Source: an uncultured Phycisphaerales bacterium (GTDB taxonomy: Bacteria > Planctomycetota > Phycisphaerae > Phycisphaerales > UBA1924). Taken from it: DNA of 55,264 nt. The translations under genes were made by a program, and so were the position numbers. Within the stretch, counting starts at the first letter, position 1, and every line of letters begins with the position of its first letter. Shown piece after piece: positions 34,244 through 42,336 of this stretch. The notes below the pieces were generated by a model, which worked only from the letters and a program-made list of their open reading frames with translations, made no database searches and had not been told where the DNA came from. The DNA is taken from positions 1-55,264 of the forward strand of contig CAIYWI010000026.1 in assembly GCA_903929885.1 (NCBI GenBank). Direction: 5' to 3'.

Positions 34244-35493
34244 CCACCGACCTCCGCATGCGGCCCATCGCCTACCTCAACTCCGAGTACCCCAGCCTCT
34301 CGCACACGTTCATCGAGCGGGAGGTTCGCCACCTGCGAGATCTCGGGGTCGATGTCCGCACGTTCTCCGTGCGTCGCGTCTCGGCGAAGTCGGCCCCCGG
34401 CGAGACCAACGCGGCCGCCGCCGCCGCGACCGTCGCCCTTCAGGACGGAACGCTCTCGACCGTCATGTCGATGCTGGTCGCGGCCGCGACTCGACCCGCG
34501 GGTTTCATCCGCGCGATCGTCGCGTCGCAGCGGCTCTCGCCAGGCGGTCTGGCCGCCCGCCTGCGTCACGCGGCGTACGCCGCCCAGGGGGCGATCCTCG
34601 CCCGGCATCTGCGCCGCATGGGCGTCGAACACGTGCACGTGCACATGGCCAACAACGGCGCGGCCATCGCGATGATGGCCTGCGAGGTTGACCCCGATCT
34701 GTCGTACAGCCTGTCGATCCACGGGTCCGCGGAGTTCTTCCACGTCGATTCGTGGACGCTGGCCCCCAAGGTCGAGCGAGCCGAGTTCGTCCGGTGCATT
34801 TCGCACTTCTGCAAGGCCCAGGTGATGACCTGGACCGACCCCGACGCGTGGCGGAGGTTCCATCTCGTTCGATGCGGCATCGATCCCCGTGCCTTCGTGC
34901 CACGTCCGGAACGCGAGCCCGGGCCGCTGCGCCTCCTGACTGTCGGGCGGTTGCATCCGATCAAGGGCTACAACGTGCTGCTCGAGGCCTGCCGCCTGCT
35001 GGCCGATCGTCGCGTGCCCTTCGAACTCGTCATGGTCGGCGACGGGCCGATGATGTCGCGATTGGGTGAAGCCGTCGACCGGCTGGGGCTCGGCGGGCAC
35101 GTGACCTTCGCCGGGGGCGTGCCGCAGGAACGCATCCAGTCCCACTTCGATCGCGCCGACGCGATGGTGGTGAGCAGCTTCATGGAGGGCGTGCCCGTGG
35201 TGCTCATGGAGGCCATGGCGAAGGAACTCGGCGTCATCGCGACGAGAGTCGGCGGCATCGGCGAACTGGTGTCGCACGGCGAGAGCGGATGGCTGGTCGA
35301 CGCCGGGTCGGCCGAATCGCTGGCCGACGGCATCCGGCGGTACGCGGCGAATCCGGAAGTTTGCCGTACGCACGGCCGCCAGGGTCGCCGCCGCGTGATC
35401 GAGCTGCACGACATCCGCGAGAGCGCGACCGCCATGGCGCAGTTGTTCCGCGGGCGGGTCGCTGATCGCGAGCAGGAAAGGAAGGCCGCATGA
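34240..35493 (+). CDS. Family 4 glycosyltransferase (colanic-acid type)
   Basis: The 417-residue GT-B enzyme has IAYLNSEYPSLSHTFIEREV, typical of colanic-acid and exopolysaccharide transferases. The donor-binding half contains LLTVGRLHPIKGYNVLLEA, MVGDGPMMSRL and VVSSFMEGVPVVLMEAMAKE (E-x7-E). I chose GTG 34240 because it overlaps the previous stop in the manner of its neighbours. ATG 34258 is six codons later and equally possible. The next gene overlaps by ATGA with AAGGAAGG upstream. Confidence 0.86.
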   Translation: MTTDLRMRPIAYLNSEYPSLSHTFIEREVRHLRDLGVDVRTFSVRRVSAKSAPGETNAAAAAATVALQDGTLSTVMSMLVAAATRPAGFIRAIVASQRLSPGGLAARLRHAAYAAQGAILARHLRRMGVEHVHVHMANNGAAIAMMACEVDPDLSYSLSIHGSAEFFHVDSWTLAPKVERAEFVRCISHFCKAQVMTWTDPDAWRRFHLVRCGIDPRAFVPRPEREPGPLRLLTVGRLHPIKGYNVLLEACRLLADRRVPFELVMVGDGPMMSRLGEAVDRLGLGGHVTFAGGVPQERIQSHFDRADAMVVSSFMEGVPVVLMEAMAKELGVIATRVGGIGELVSHGESGWLVDAGSAESLADGIRRYAANPEVCRTHGRQGRRRVIELHDIRESATAMAQLFRGRVADREQERKAA

Positions 35494-36461
35494 AGACGTC
35501 TTACCAAGGCATGCGAGTGTGCGTCACCGGCGGAGCCGGATTCATCGGGTCTCACCTGGTCGACGCGCTGGTGGACGTCGGTGCGAGCGTGACCGTGCTG
35601 GACGATCTGAGCACGGGGAGCCTCTCGAACCTCGCGGGCGTGCAGGATCGCGTGCGGTTCGTGCGTGGGTCCATCCTCGACGAGGAGTCGCGTCGGCGTG
35701 CGCTCGACGAGGCCGCGGTCGTCTTCCACCTCGCGGCATACGTCTCGGCCCCGGGTTCGGTCAAGGAGCCCATGGCCTGCCACCGTGTCAACACCGAAGG
35801 CACGCTGGCGATGCTCGAGTCGTGCGTCGCCGCCGGCGTGCGGCGAGTCGTCTTCGCCTCCTCGGCGGCCGTGTACGGCGACAGCGAGGTGACGCCCAAG
35901 CGCGAATCGGAGCCGATCCTTCCCTGCTCCGTCTATGCGCAGAGCAAGGCCGCCGGCGAGCACCTGCTTCGGGTCTGGAATCACGTGCACGGGCTGGAGA
36001 CCTTCAGTCTGCGTTTCTTCAACGTCTTCGGCCCTCGCCAGTTGGCGTCGTCGGCGTACGCCGCGGCGATCGCCGCCTTCGCGTCGGCCCTGCTCGAGGG
36101 GCGTCCGGTCACCATCTTCGGTGACGGCGGCCAGACACGCGACTTCGTGCCCGTCGCGAACGTAGTCCAGTGCCTGATGCGGGCGGGCGTGCGTCGGGGC
36201 GCGTCGGGGTCGGAGGTCTTCAACGTGGGCATGGGCCGTGCCCAGGCGATTCGCGACGTGGCCGCCATCATGGCGGGGATCCTCGGTCGCCGATTCGACC
36301 CGGTGTGGGCGTCCCCCCGGCCCGGCGACGTGCGTCACTCCTGCGCCGACGTCGGCGCGGCGAGGAGGTCGCTGGGATACGAGCCGCAGGTTTCGCTTGA
36401 AGAGGGGCTGCGCGAGACGCTGGCGTGGTACCAATCGACGCGGGCCGCCGCGGCCGCGTGA
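35490..36461 (+). CDS. NAD-dependent epimerase (UDP-glucose 4-epimerase-like SDR)
   Basis: The 323-residue SDR has VCVTGGAGFIGSHLVDALV, VTVLDDLSTGSLSNL, FHLAAYVSAPGSVKEPM, ASSAAVYGDSE, the catalytic SVYAQSKAAGE (Y-x3-K) and RFFNVFGPRQ. It probably interconverts UDP-hexose or UDP-HexNAc epimers for the polysaccharide. Its start overlaps the upstream glycosyltransferase stop. It is a different subgroup from the LegB-like enzyme at 24105 and the epimerase at 11842. Confidence 0.9.
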   Translation: MKTSYQGMRVCVTGGAGFIGSHLVDALVDVGASVTVLDDLSTGSLSNLAGVQDRVRFVRGSILDEESRRRALDEAAVVFHLAAYVSAPGSVKEPMACHRVNTEGTLAMLESCVAAGVRRVVFASSAAVYGDSEVTPKRESEPILPCSVYAQSKAAGEHLLRVWNHVHGLETFSLRFFNVFGPRQLASSAYAAAIAAFASALLEGRPVTIFGDGGQTRDFVPVANVVQCLMRAGVRRGASGSEVFNVGMGRAQAIRDVAAIMAGILGRRFDPVWASPRPGDVRHSCADVGAARRSLGYEPQVSLEEGLRETLAWYQSTRAAAAA

Positions 36462-36507
36462 CGAGCGACCGATGCACCCACGAACCGATCCGACCAAGGA
36501 CCTCGAC

Positions 36508-37521
36508 ATGAACAACCGCCGCTATGTCGTCATCGCTCCGGGCCGCAACGAGGCCGCTTTCATGCGTCGCACGCTGGACAGCCTGGCGGCGCAGACCGTC
36601 CGCCCGTCGCTGGTGGTGGTCGTCGACGACGGGTCGACGGACGACTCGCCGCGGATCCTCGCGGAATATGTCGCCAAGCATCCCTGGATGCGCGTCGTGC
36701 GCCGTCAGGACCGCGGCGTGCGGAGCGTCGGTCCTGGCGTGATCGAGGCCTTCTACGCGGGTCTCGAGACCGTCGACCTCGACGCGGCGGACTACGTGTG
36801 CAAGCTCGACCTTGATCTGGAGTTGCCGCCCGGCTACTTCGAGGGCCTGATGGCCCGCATGGAGGCCAACCCGCGCGCCGGGTGCCTGTCCGGCAAGGCC
36901 TACTACCCGGGCCCGTCGAACCCGCAGGGCGAGTTCGGCAAGGAACTGATTCCCGAGGCCATCGGCGACGAGGTGACGGTGGGCGCGAGCAAGTTCTACC
37001 GGGTGTCGTGCTTCAAGCAGATCGGCGGCTTCGTCCGCCAGGTGATGTGGGACGGCATCGATTGCCACCGCGCGAGGATGCTCGGTTGGCAGGTTGGCAG
37101 CGTCGACGATCCGGAGCTCCGGTTCATCCACCTGCGGCCGATGGGCTCGAGCCACGGCAACATCTGGCAGGGACGCAAGCGCCATGGGTTCGGCCAGTGG
37201 TTCATGGGCACGGGTCTGCTCTTCATGACCGCCTCGGCGATCTATCGCCTCCCCCGGGCTCCGGCGGTGGTGGGGAGCGTCGCCATCTATCTGGGGTATC
37301 TCGAGAGCATGTGGAAGCGGCTGCCTCGCTACGGCGACGCTTCATTCCGCAGGTTCCTGCGCCGATACCAGTTGGAGAGCCTGCTGCTGGGCAAGGGACG
37401 GGCGGCCGCCCGGGCCGAGCGGCGGGCCGCGGCGGCGTGGAACCCCGAGGCGACCGAAGCGTTCTCGATTCCCGCCCCGTCGCAGCTCCCGGCCCCCGCG
37501 AGGACCGGAGCCGCGGCCTGA
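36508..37521 (+). CDS. Family 2 glycosyltransferase
   Basis: The 337-residue GT-A protein has YVVIAPGRNEAAFMRRTLD, LVVVVDDGSTDDSPRIL, VCKLDLDLELPPGYF as the DxD region and VSCFKQIGGFVRQVMWDGID. A hydrophobic segment follows at about residues 240-275. ATG 36508 is chosen because AAGGA lies 7 bases upstream; an in-frame ATG at 36472 lacks one. The gap to the next gene is 36 bases. Confidence 0.87.
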   Translation: MNNRRYVVIAPGRNEAAFMRRTLDSLAAQTVRPSLVVVVDDGSTDDSPRILAEYVAKHPWMRVVRRQDRGVRSVGPGVIEAFYAGLETVDLDAADYVCKLDLDLELPPGYFEGLMARMEANPRAGCLSGKAYYPGPSNPQGEFGKELIPEAIGDEVTVGASKFYRVSCFKQIGGFVRQVMWDGIDCHRARMLGWQVGSVDDPELRFIHLRPMGSSHGNIWQGRKRHGFGQWFMGTGLLFMTASAIYRLPRAPAVVGSVAIYLGYLESMWKRLPRYGDASFRRFLRRYQLESLLLGKGRAAARAERRAAAAWNPEATEAFSIPAPSQLPAPARTGAAA

Positions 37522-37557
37522 TCCCCCAAGACGCCTCGGAGCGTCGGAAAGAAAATC

Positions 37558-38964
37558 ATGCACGCCATCCCGACCGCGACCAGCCCTCGAATGATGCAGG
37601 CGAACCGATCCGAGGCCGCCGCCATGGACACCTTCGAGACGCTCCTTTCCAAGTTCCGCGAGGGCACCGCGCTGATCGGCGTGATCGGCCTCGGCTATGT
37701 CGGCCTGCCGCTGGCCCACACCCTCCACAAGGGGGGCTTCAAGGTGCTGGGCTTCGACATCGACCCGGCGAAGATGGAGGCGCTCGCCAAGGGCGAGAAC
37801 TATCTCAAGCACCTGGGCGCGGAGCTGACGACCGACCTCTCGAGGAGCGATCGATTCGAGGCCACGACCGATTTCTCCCGCCTCGGCGAGGCGGACGCGA
37901 TCATCATCTGCGTGCCCACGCCCCTGGGGAAGCACCAGGAGCCGGACATGTCGTACGTGCTCAACTCGGCGCGCGACATCGGCCGCACGCTCCGCAAGGG
38001 GCAGCTGATCGTGCTCGAATCGACGACGTACCCGGGCACCACCCGTGACGACATGCTGCCGGCGATGCTGGCGGCGCGGCCGCAGGACGCGACGACGCTC
38101 GAGCAGGGCGTCGACTTCTTCGTCGCCTTCAGCCCCGAGCGAGAGGACCCGGGGCGCAAGACCCACACCACCCGAACGACGCCCAAGCTGGTGGGCGGCC
38201 TTGAGCCGCGGGCGACGGAACTGGCGGCGGTGATGTACGAACGCGGGATCGATCGGGTCGTGCGCGTCTCGACCGCCGAGGTCGCCGAGGCCGCCAAGAT
38301 CCTGGAGAACACCTTCCGCGCGGTGAACATCGCGCTGGTCAACGAGCTGAAGCTGGTGCTCACGCCGATGGGCATCGACGTGTGGGAGGTCATCGAGGCC
38401 GCCTCGACCAAGCCCTTCGGCTACATGCCCTTCTGGCCCGGGCCGGGCCTGGGCGGCCACTGCATCCCCATCGACCCCTTCTATCTCACGTGGAAGGCCA
38501 GGGAAGTGGGGCAGTACACGCGGTTCATCGAGCTCGCCGGCGAGATCAACACGCGCATGCCTCACTACGTGGTCGACCGCGTGTCGCATGCGCTCAACGA
38601 GGACGGCAAGGCCGTCCGGGGCGCCAAGGTGCTGGTCGTGGGCCTCGCCTACAAGCCCAACGTCGACGACGTCCGCGAGACGCCCGCCGCCGAGATCATC
38701 GACCTGCTGTCGGATGTCGGGGCCGACGTCGAGTATCACGATCCGCTCGTGCCCCGGTTCCCGCACATGCGCCGTCACAAGCGCGACATGAGCTCGGTCG
38801 ACCTGTCGCCCGGCGGACTCGCCGCGTACGACTGCGTCGTGATCGTCACCAACCACGATTGCGTCGACCATCGCGCCATCGCGACCCACGCGAGGCTGGT
38901 GGTCGACACGCGCAACGCCCTCAAGGGCCTGCACGGGCTCGGCGCGAGGATCGTCAAGGCCTGA
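37558..38964 (+). CDS. Nucleotide-sugar 6-dehydrogenase (UDP-GlcNAc/ManNAc type)
   Basis: The 468-residue enzyme oxidises C6 of a UDP-sugar to the uronic acid with two NAD+. It shows the Rossmann motif GVIGLGYVGLPLA, IICVPTPLGKH, ESTTYPGTT, AFSPEREDPG and AKILENTFRAVNIALVNE, with the catalytic cysteine at 302 in PGPGLGGHCIPIDPFY. The GGHCIPIDP form and the TPLGKHQEPD segment point to the WbpA/WecC (UDP-N-acetylhexosamine) branch rather than UDP-glucose dehydrogenase. The first 22 residues are probably not conserved; ATG 37624 is a possible alternative start. Confidence 0.9.
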   Translation: MHAIPTATSPRMMQANRSEAAAMDTFETLLSKFREGTALIGVIGLGYVGLPLAHTLHKGGFKVLGFDIDPAKMEALAKGENYLKHLGAELTTDLSRSDRFEATTDFSRLGEADAIIICVPTPLGKHQEPDMSYVLNSARDIGRTLRKGQLIVLESTTYPGTTRDDMLPAMLAARPQDATTLEQGVDFFVAFSPEREDPGRKTHTTRTTPKLVGGLEPRATELAAVMYERGIDRVVRVSTAEVAEAAKILENTFRAVNIALVNELKLVLTPMGIDVWEVIEAASTKPFGYMPFWPGPGLGGHCIPIDPFYLTWKAREVGQYTRFIELAGEINTRMPHYVVDRVSHALNEDGKAVRGAKVLVVGLAYKPNVDDVRETPAAEIIDLLSDVGADVEYHDPLVPRFPHMRRHKRDMSSVDLSPGGLAAYDCVVIVTNHDCVDHRAIATHARLVVDTRNALKGLHGLGARIVKA

Positions 38965-38991
38965 AGCCAGGAGGCGTCGGACCGCGCAGCC

Positions 38992-39780
38992 ATGGAGGAC
39001 CGGGCAAGGCCATCCCGTGGAAGCGTCGAGCTCATGGGCGTTCCCGTCGACGCGATCACGCTCGACGGGGCCGCGGAGCTGGTGGCGATGCGCGCCGCCG
39101 GCGGCGAGGGCGGCTGGGTCGTGACGCCGAATCTCGACATCCTCCGCCGCGCCGTGGTCGATCCCGACTTCCGTCGCCTCTACGACCAGACGACCCTGCG
39201 CCTCGCCGACGGCATGCCCCTCGTGTGGGCGGCATCGCTCCGGGGCACGCCCCTGCCCGGCCGCGCCGCGGGCTCCGACCTGATCTTCGCTCTCGCCGCC
39301 CACGCGGCGCGTCGCGGCGTTCCCCTGCATCTGGTGGGCGGCAATCCGGGCACGGCCGATAAGACGGCGGCGCGGCTGCGCGACCTCCATCCGTCGCTCA
39401 AGGTGGGCGGAATCGAGTGCCCGCCGGTCGGATTCGAGCGCAATGAGGCCCTCGTCCGGTCGATGATCGAACGGCTGGGCGCGGCGGGTCCGGGCATCGT
39501 CCTGGTCGCCCTCGGGTGCCCCAAGCAGGAGCGGCTCATTGAGATCATGCGGCCCCACATGCCGGGCAGTTGGTTCGTCGGGATCGGCATCACGTTCAGC
39601 TTCGTCGCCGACGAGGTGCGACGCGCGCCCGGATGGATGCAATCCTGCGGGCTCGAGTGGGCTCACCGCCTCGCGCAGGAGCCGCGACGGCTCGCGAAAC
39701 GCTACCTCGTCGACGGACTCCCCTTCGCCGTGCGACTGCTCGGGCGCTCGTGGCTCGAGGGGCGGCGTCGCGCCGCCTGA
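38992..39780 (+). CDS. WecG/TagA/CpsF-family glycosyltransferase
   Basis: The 262-residue protein carries the family signature: MGVPVDAITLDGAAEL, VVTPNLDILRRAVVDPDFR, LADGMPLVWAASL with the catalytic Asp73, VHLVGG-like LHLVGGNPGTA, and LVALGCPKQERLI. The family transfers a HexNAc or ManNAcA onto a polyprenyl-diphosphate sugar, the second step of repeat-unit synthesis. That suits the UDP-sugar dehydrogenase just upstream, which could supply a uronic acid donor. Confidence 0.9.
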   Translation: MEDRARPSRGSVELMGVPVDAITLDGAAELVAMRAAGGEGGWVVTPNLDILRRAVVDPDFRRLYDQTTLRLADGMPLVWAASLRGTPLPGRAAGSDLIFALAAHAARRGVPLHLVGGNPGTADKTAARLRDLHPSLKVGGIECPPVGFERNEALVRSMIERLGAAGPGIVLVALGCPKQERLIEIMRPHMPGSWFVGIGITFSFVADEVRRAPGWMQSCGLEWAHRLAQEPRRLAKRYLVDGLPFAVRLLGRSWLEGRRRAA

Positions 39781-39807
39781 TCGGGCGATCATCTGAGGTC
39801 CTTCATC

Positions 39808-40740
39808 ATGCACACACCAATCCCGGCCGCGCAACTCCTCCGCTCGCCGCTCGACCGATGCCTCACGCCCGCGGGTGCGGCCTCGACGCTCGAAGCGGTG
39901 GTGCTGCTCGCGGGCATCGTCCGTCAGGCGCCCATCGATCGCGCCTCGCGTCGCTCGCGACTCGACCTCCCGCTCCGAGCCGATCGCACGATCGGACGGA
40001 CATGGCTCGAGCGGATCGCGGGACTCCGTCGCACCCTCGGTCGCCCCTCGCTTCGGCTCATCGTGTCCACCAACTCCACCGCGGGAGTGCCCGCCGGCGC
40101 GGAGAGCTGGGAGCACGCCTCCGTGCAGGTCGATCGCGAGATTCGCGGCTCCGGCGGCGCGCTCCGCGACGTCACGGAGTCGATGGACCCGTCCTCGCAC
40201 ATCCTCATCGCGCCGGGCAACGCCCTGTGCCGCGAGAGTCTCGAATCGGTCCTCGCCGGCATGGCCGAGTGTCCGGCCGACGTCGTCGTGCAGACCACGC
40301 CCGCGGGCGCACCGACGGGATTCTTCCGCATCCGCTGCGGCGTGCTGGCCGGCGTCGCGTCGCGCGGCTTCATCGACCTCAAGGAGCAGCTGCTGCCCCA
40401 CCTGGCGACCCGCTTCGACGTCCGGGTGGTGTCGACGCCGCTGGCTGCGCCGCTGCCGGTGCGAAGTCTCGACGGGTACATCCGCGCCCTCCGCTGGGCC
40501 GCGCACGACGGCGTCGTGGAGGGCCGCGACGAGGCCGAGGAGTGGGAGTTCACGTTCTCCCTCGCCGAGCAAGGGGCCGCCGTCGATCCGACGGCGAGAC
40601 TTCACGACTCGGTCGTGCTCGCCGGCGGCACGGTCGGCCCCAAGGCGCTGGCGGTCAGGTGCCTCGTGGGGCCGGGCGGTCGCGTCAAGGCGGGCGATTC
40701 GTGCTTCGATCAACTCGTGGGCGAGGGGGTGGAGGAATGA
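39808..40740 (+). CDS. Degenerate nucleotidyltransferase-like protein
   Basis: The 310-residue protein has no close named family that I can recall. Its order of elements resembles sugar nucleotidyltransferases: LEAVVLLAGIVRQAP in place of the usual GG-x-GTRL loop, HILIAPGNALC where the metal-Asp strand should be, then SLDGYIRALRWAAHDGVVEG. A hexapeptide-like beta-helix tail follows (VDPTARLHDSVVLAGGTVG, then CLVGPGGRVKAG). The catalytic glycine-rich motif and metal Asp appear lost, so it may be regulatory or structural. It sits in front of the exosortase gene, which overlaps it by ATGA, suggesting coupled expression. Confidence 0.6.
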   Translation: MHTPIPAAQLLRSPLDRCLTPAGAASTLEAVVLLAGIVRQAPIDRASRRSRLDLPLRADRTIGRTWLERIAGLRRTLGRPSLRLIVSTNSTAGVPAGAESWEHASVQVDREIRGSGGALRDVTESMDPSSHILIAPGNALCRESLESVLAGMAECPADVVVQTTPAGAPTGFFRIRCGVLAGVASRGFIDLKEQLLPHLATRFDVRVVSTPLAAPLPVRSLDGYIRALRWAAHDGVVEGRDEAEEWEFTFSLAEQGAAVDPTARLHDSVVLAGGTVGPKALAVRCLVGPGGRVKAGDSCFDQLVGEGVEE

Positions 40741-41633
40741 GCGAGGTCACCGGCCGTCCCCCCCGAGCCGCGGGCTCGGTCTTCCGCAGCCGCGCCATGC
40801 TGGCGATGTGGCTCGCGCTCGTCGCCGCGTGCGTCTGGACGATGCGGGAGACGTGGAGCGATCTCATCAACATCGTCTCGCTCGACGAGGAGCAGAGTCA
40901 CATCATCCTCGTGCCCTTCGTCGCCGCGTGGCTGGCGTGGATCCGCCGCATTCGCCTGCGCCACCTGAGCCCCACGGGCACGCTCTTCGGTCCGGTGATC
41001 ATCCTGATCGGGTGGTTCATGTCGTGGGTCGGCTTCCATCACGCCATCCAGGCGGCATGGCACGCGGGGGCGGTGGTGACGCTGATCGGCGCGCTGGTCA
41101 CGGGCCTGGGCGTCAACACGCTCCTCAAGCTCTTCCCGGCCTTCGCCGTCCTCGCTTTCGCGGTGCCGCTGCCGGGCGTCATTCGCCACGCCGTGGCCGG
41201 CCCGCTCCAGACGGCGGGCGCGCAGGCGACGCAGGTGATTCTCGAGACGTTCGGCGTGCCCATCGAGCGGTCGATGAACCTGCTCACCCTCAACGGTCAC
41301 GACATCGCCGTGGCAGAGGCCTGCAACGGCATGCGGATGGTGCTCGCGCTCATCCTCGTGACCTATGCCTTCGCCTTCAGCATCCCCTTCCGCGGCTACG
41401 CCCGGGCCATCGTGCTGGTGGCCAGCCCGCTGGTGGCGCTGGCGTGCAACGTCGTTCGGCTCATCCCCACGACGCTGTTCTACGGCTACTCCTCGCAGTC
41501 GTTCGCCGACGCCTTTCACGACGCCAGCGGCTGGCTGATGCTGCCGGTGGCCTTCCTCGCCCTGCGAGGCATCCACACCGTGCTGGGATGGGCGCAGGTG
41601 CCCGTGACCCGATTCAACCTCGCGTACCAGTGA
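40737..41633 (+). CDS. Exosortase (EpsH/archaeosortase family)
   Basis: The 298-residue polytopic membrane cysteine protease/transpeptidase has about eight membrane helices and the complete catalytic triad: Cys196 in AVAEACNGMRM, Arg241 in LACNVVRLIPT and His261 in DAFHDASGW. Exosortases recognise PEP-CTERM-type tails and cleave or transfer the protein at the cell envelope, and are usually encoded with exopolysaccharide genes as here. The four IPLPP-tailed proteins at 14170-18324 are the obvious candidate substrates. The EpsI-like gene follows 19 bases later. Confidence 0.93.
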   Translation: MSEVTGRPPRAAGSVFRSRAMLAMWLALVAACVWTMRETWSDLINIVSLDEEQSHIILVPFVAAWLAWIRRIRLRHLSPTGTLFGPVIILIGWFMSWVGFHHAIQAAWHAGAVVTLIGALVTGLGVNTLLKLFPAFAVLAFAVPLPGVIRHAVAGPLQTAGAQATQVILETFGVPIERSMNLLTLNGHDIAVAEACNGMRMVLALILVTYAFAFSIPFRGYARAIVLVASPLVALACNVVRLIPTTLFYGYSSQSFADAFHDASGWLMLPVAFLALRGIHTVLGWAQVPVTRFNLAYQ

Positions 41634-41652
41634 ACCGGGAGTTCGTGACGCC

Positions 41653-42336
41653 ATGACGATCTCGTTCCGCTTCATCCCCATCGTCGTCGCCGCGATCCTC
41701 GTAGCGGCCATGGGCCTCGAGACCGAGGGCCGCCCCAGCGCCGCCGACGGCAACGAGTTCCACGCCGCGGCCGCCCGTGCCGTGGGCGACCTTCCGCTGC
41801 AGTTCGGCGACTGGCGCGGCGAGGAGGTGGCCGTGCCCGCCGCGGCCCAGGTCTTGCTCAAGCCTAACGCGATCCTGTCGAGGCGATTCGTGAACCGGCG
41901 CACCGGCGAGACGGTGAGCATGTCGCTGGTGCAGTGCCGCGACACGCGTGACATGGCGGGACACTACCCGCCCATCTGCTATCCCGGGATGGGGTGGGCG
42001 GAGAAGTCGCCGGCCCGCGAGGTGCCCATCGAGGTGGACGGCACGCGCCTGATCGCGATGCGGTATCACTTCGCCCGCCAGTTCTTCGACCAGGAGCGAA
42101 CGCTGGTGGTGTACAACTTCTTCGCGATGCCCGGCGAGGGCTTCCCCGCCGAGATGGGGGCCATCCGTCGGGCCGCGGCCGACCACACCTCGAGGCCCTA
42201 TGGCGCGGCGCAGGTGCAGGTTGCCCTCAATCAGGCCCGGGAACCGTCCGAAGAGAAGCAGATGGTGCAGTCCGTGCTCATGCCGTGTGCGCCGGCGCTG
42301 CGCCTGCTCAGCGACTCGAACTGGAAGAATCGATGA
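41653..42336 (+). CDS. epsI: Exosortase-associated EpsI-like protein
   Basis: The 227-residue protein has one N-terminal membrane anchor (FIPIVVAAILVAAMGLETEG) and a soluble EpsI-type domain with LPLQFGDWRGEEVAVP, MSLVQCRDTRDMAGHYPPIC, YPGMGW and MRYHFARQFFDQERTLVVYNFF. EpsI proteins occur next to exosortases, or fused to them, and assist polysaccharide export or sorting by an unknown mechanism. The following gene overlaps by ATGA. Confidence 0.88.
   Translation: MTISFRFIPIVVAAILVAAMGLETEGRPSAADGNEFHAAAARAVGDLPLQFGDWRGEEVAVPAAAQVLLKPNAILSRRFVNRRTGETVSMSLVQCRDTRDMAGHYPPICYPGMGWAEKSPAREVPIEVDGTRLIAMRYHFARQFFDQERTLVVYNFFAMPGEGFPAEMGAIRRAAADHTSRPYGAAQVQVALNQAREPSEEKQMVQSVLMPCAPALRLLSDSNWKNR

Noticed and set aside
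37342..40713. 1123-codon minus-strand open frame opposite the dehydrogenase, WecG and NTase-like genes
   Set aside because: It spans several clearly conserved plus-strand genes, and its translation is rich in Arg/His/Asp without any domain.
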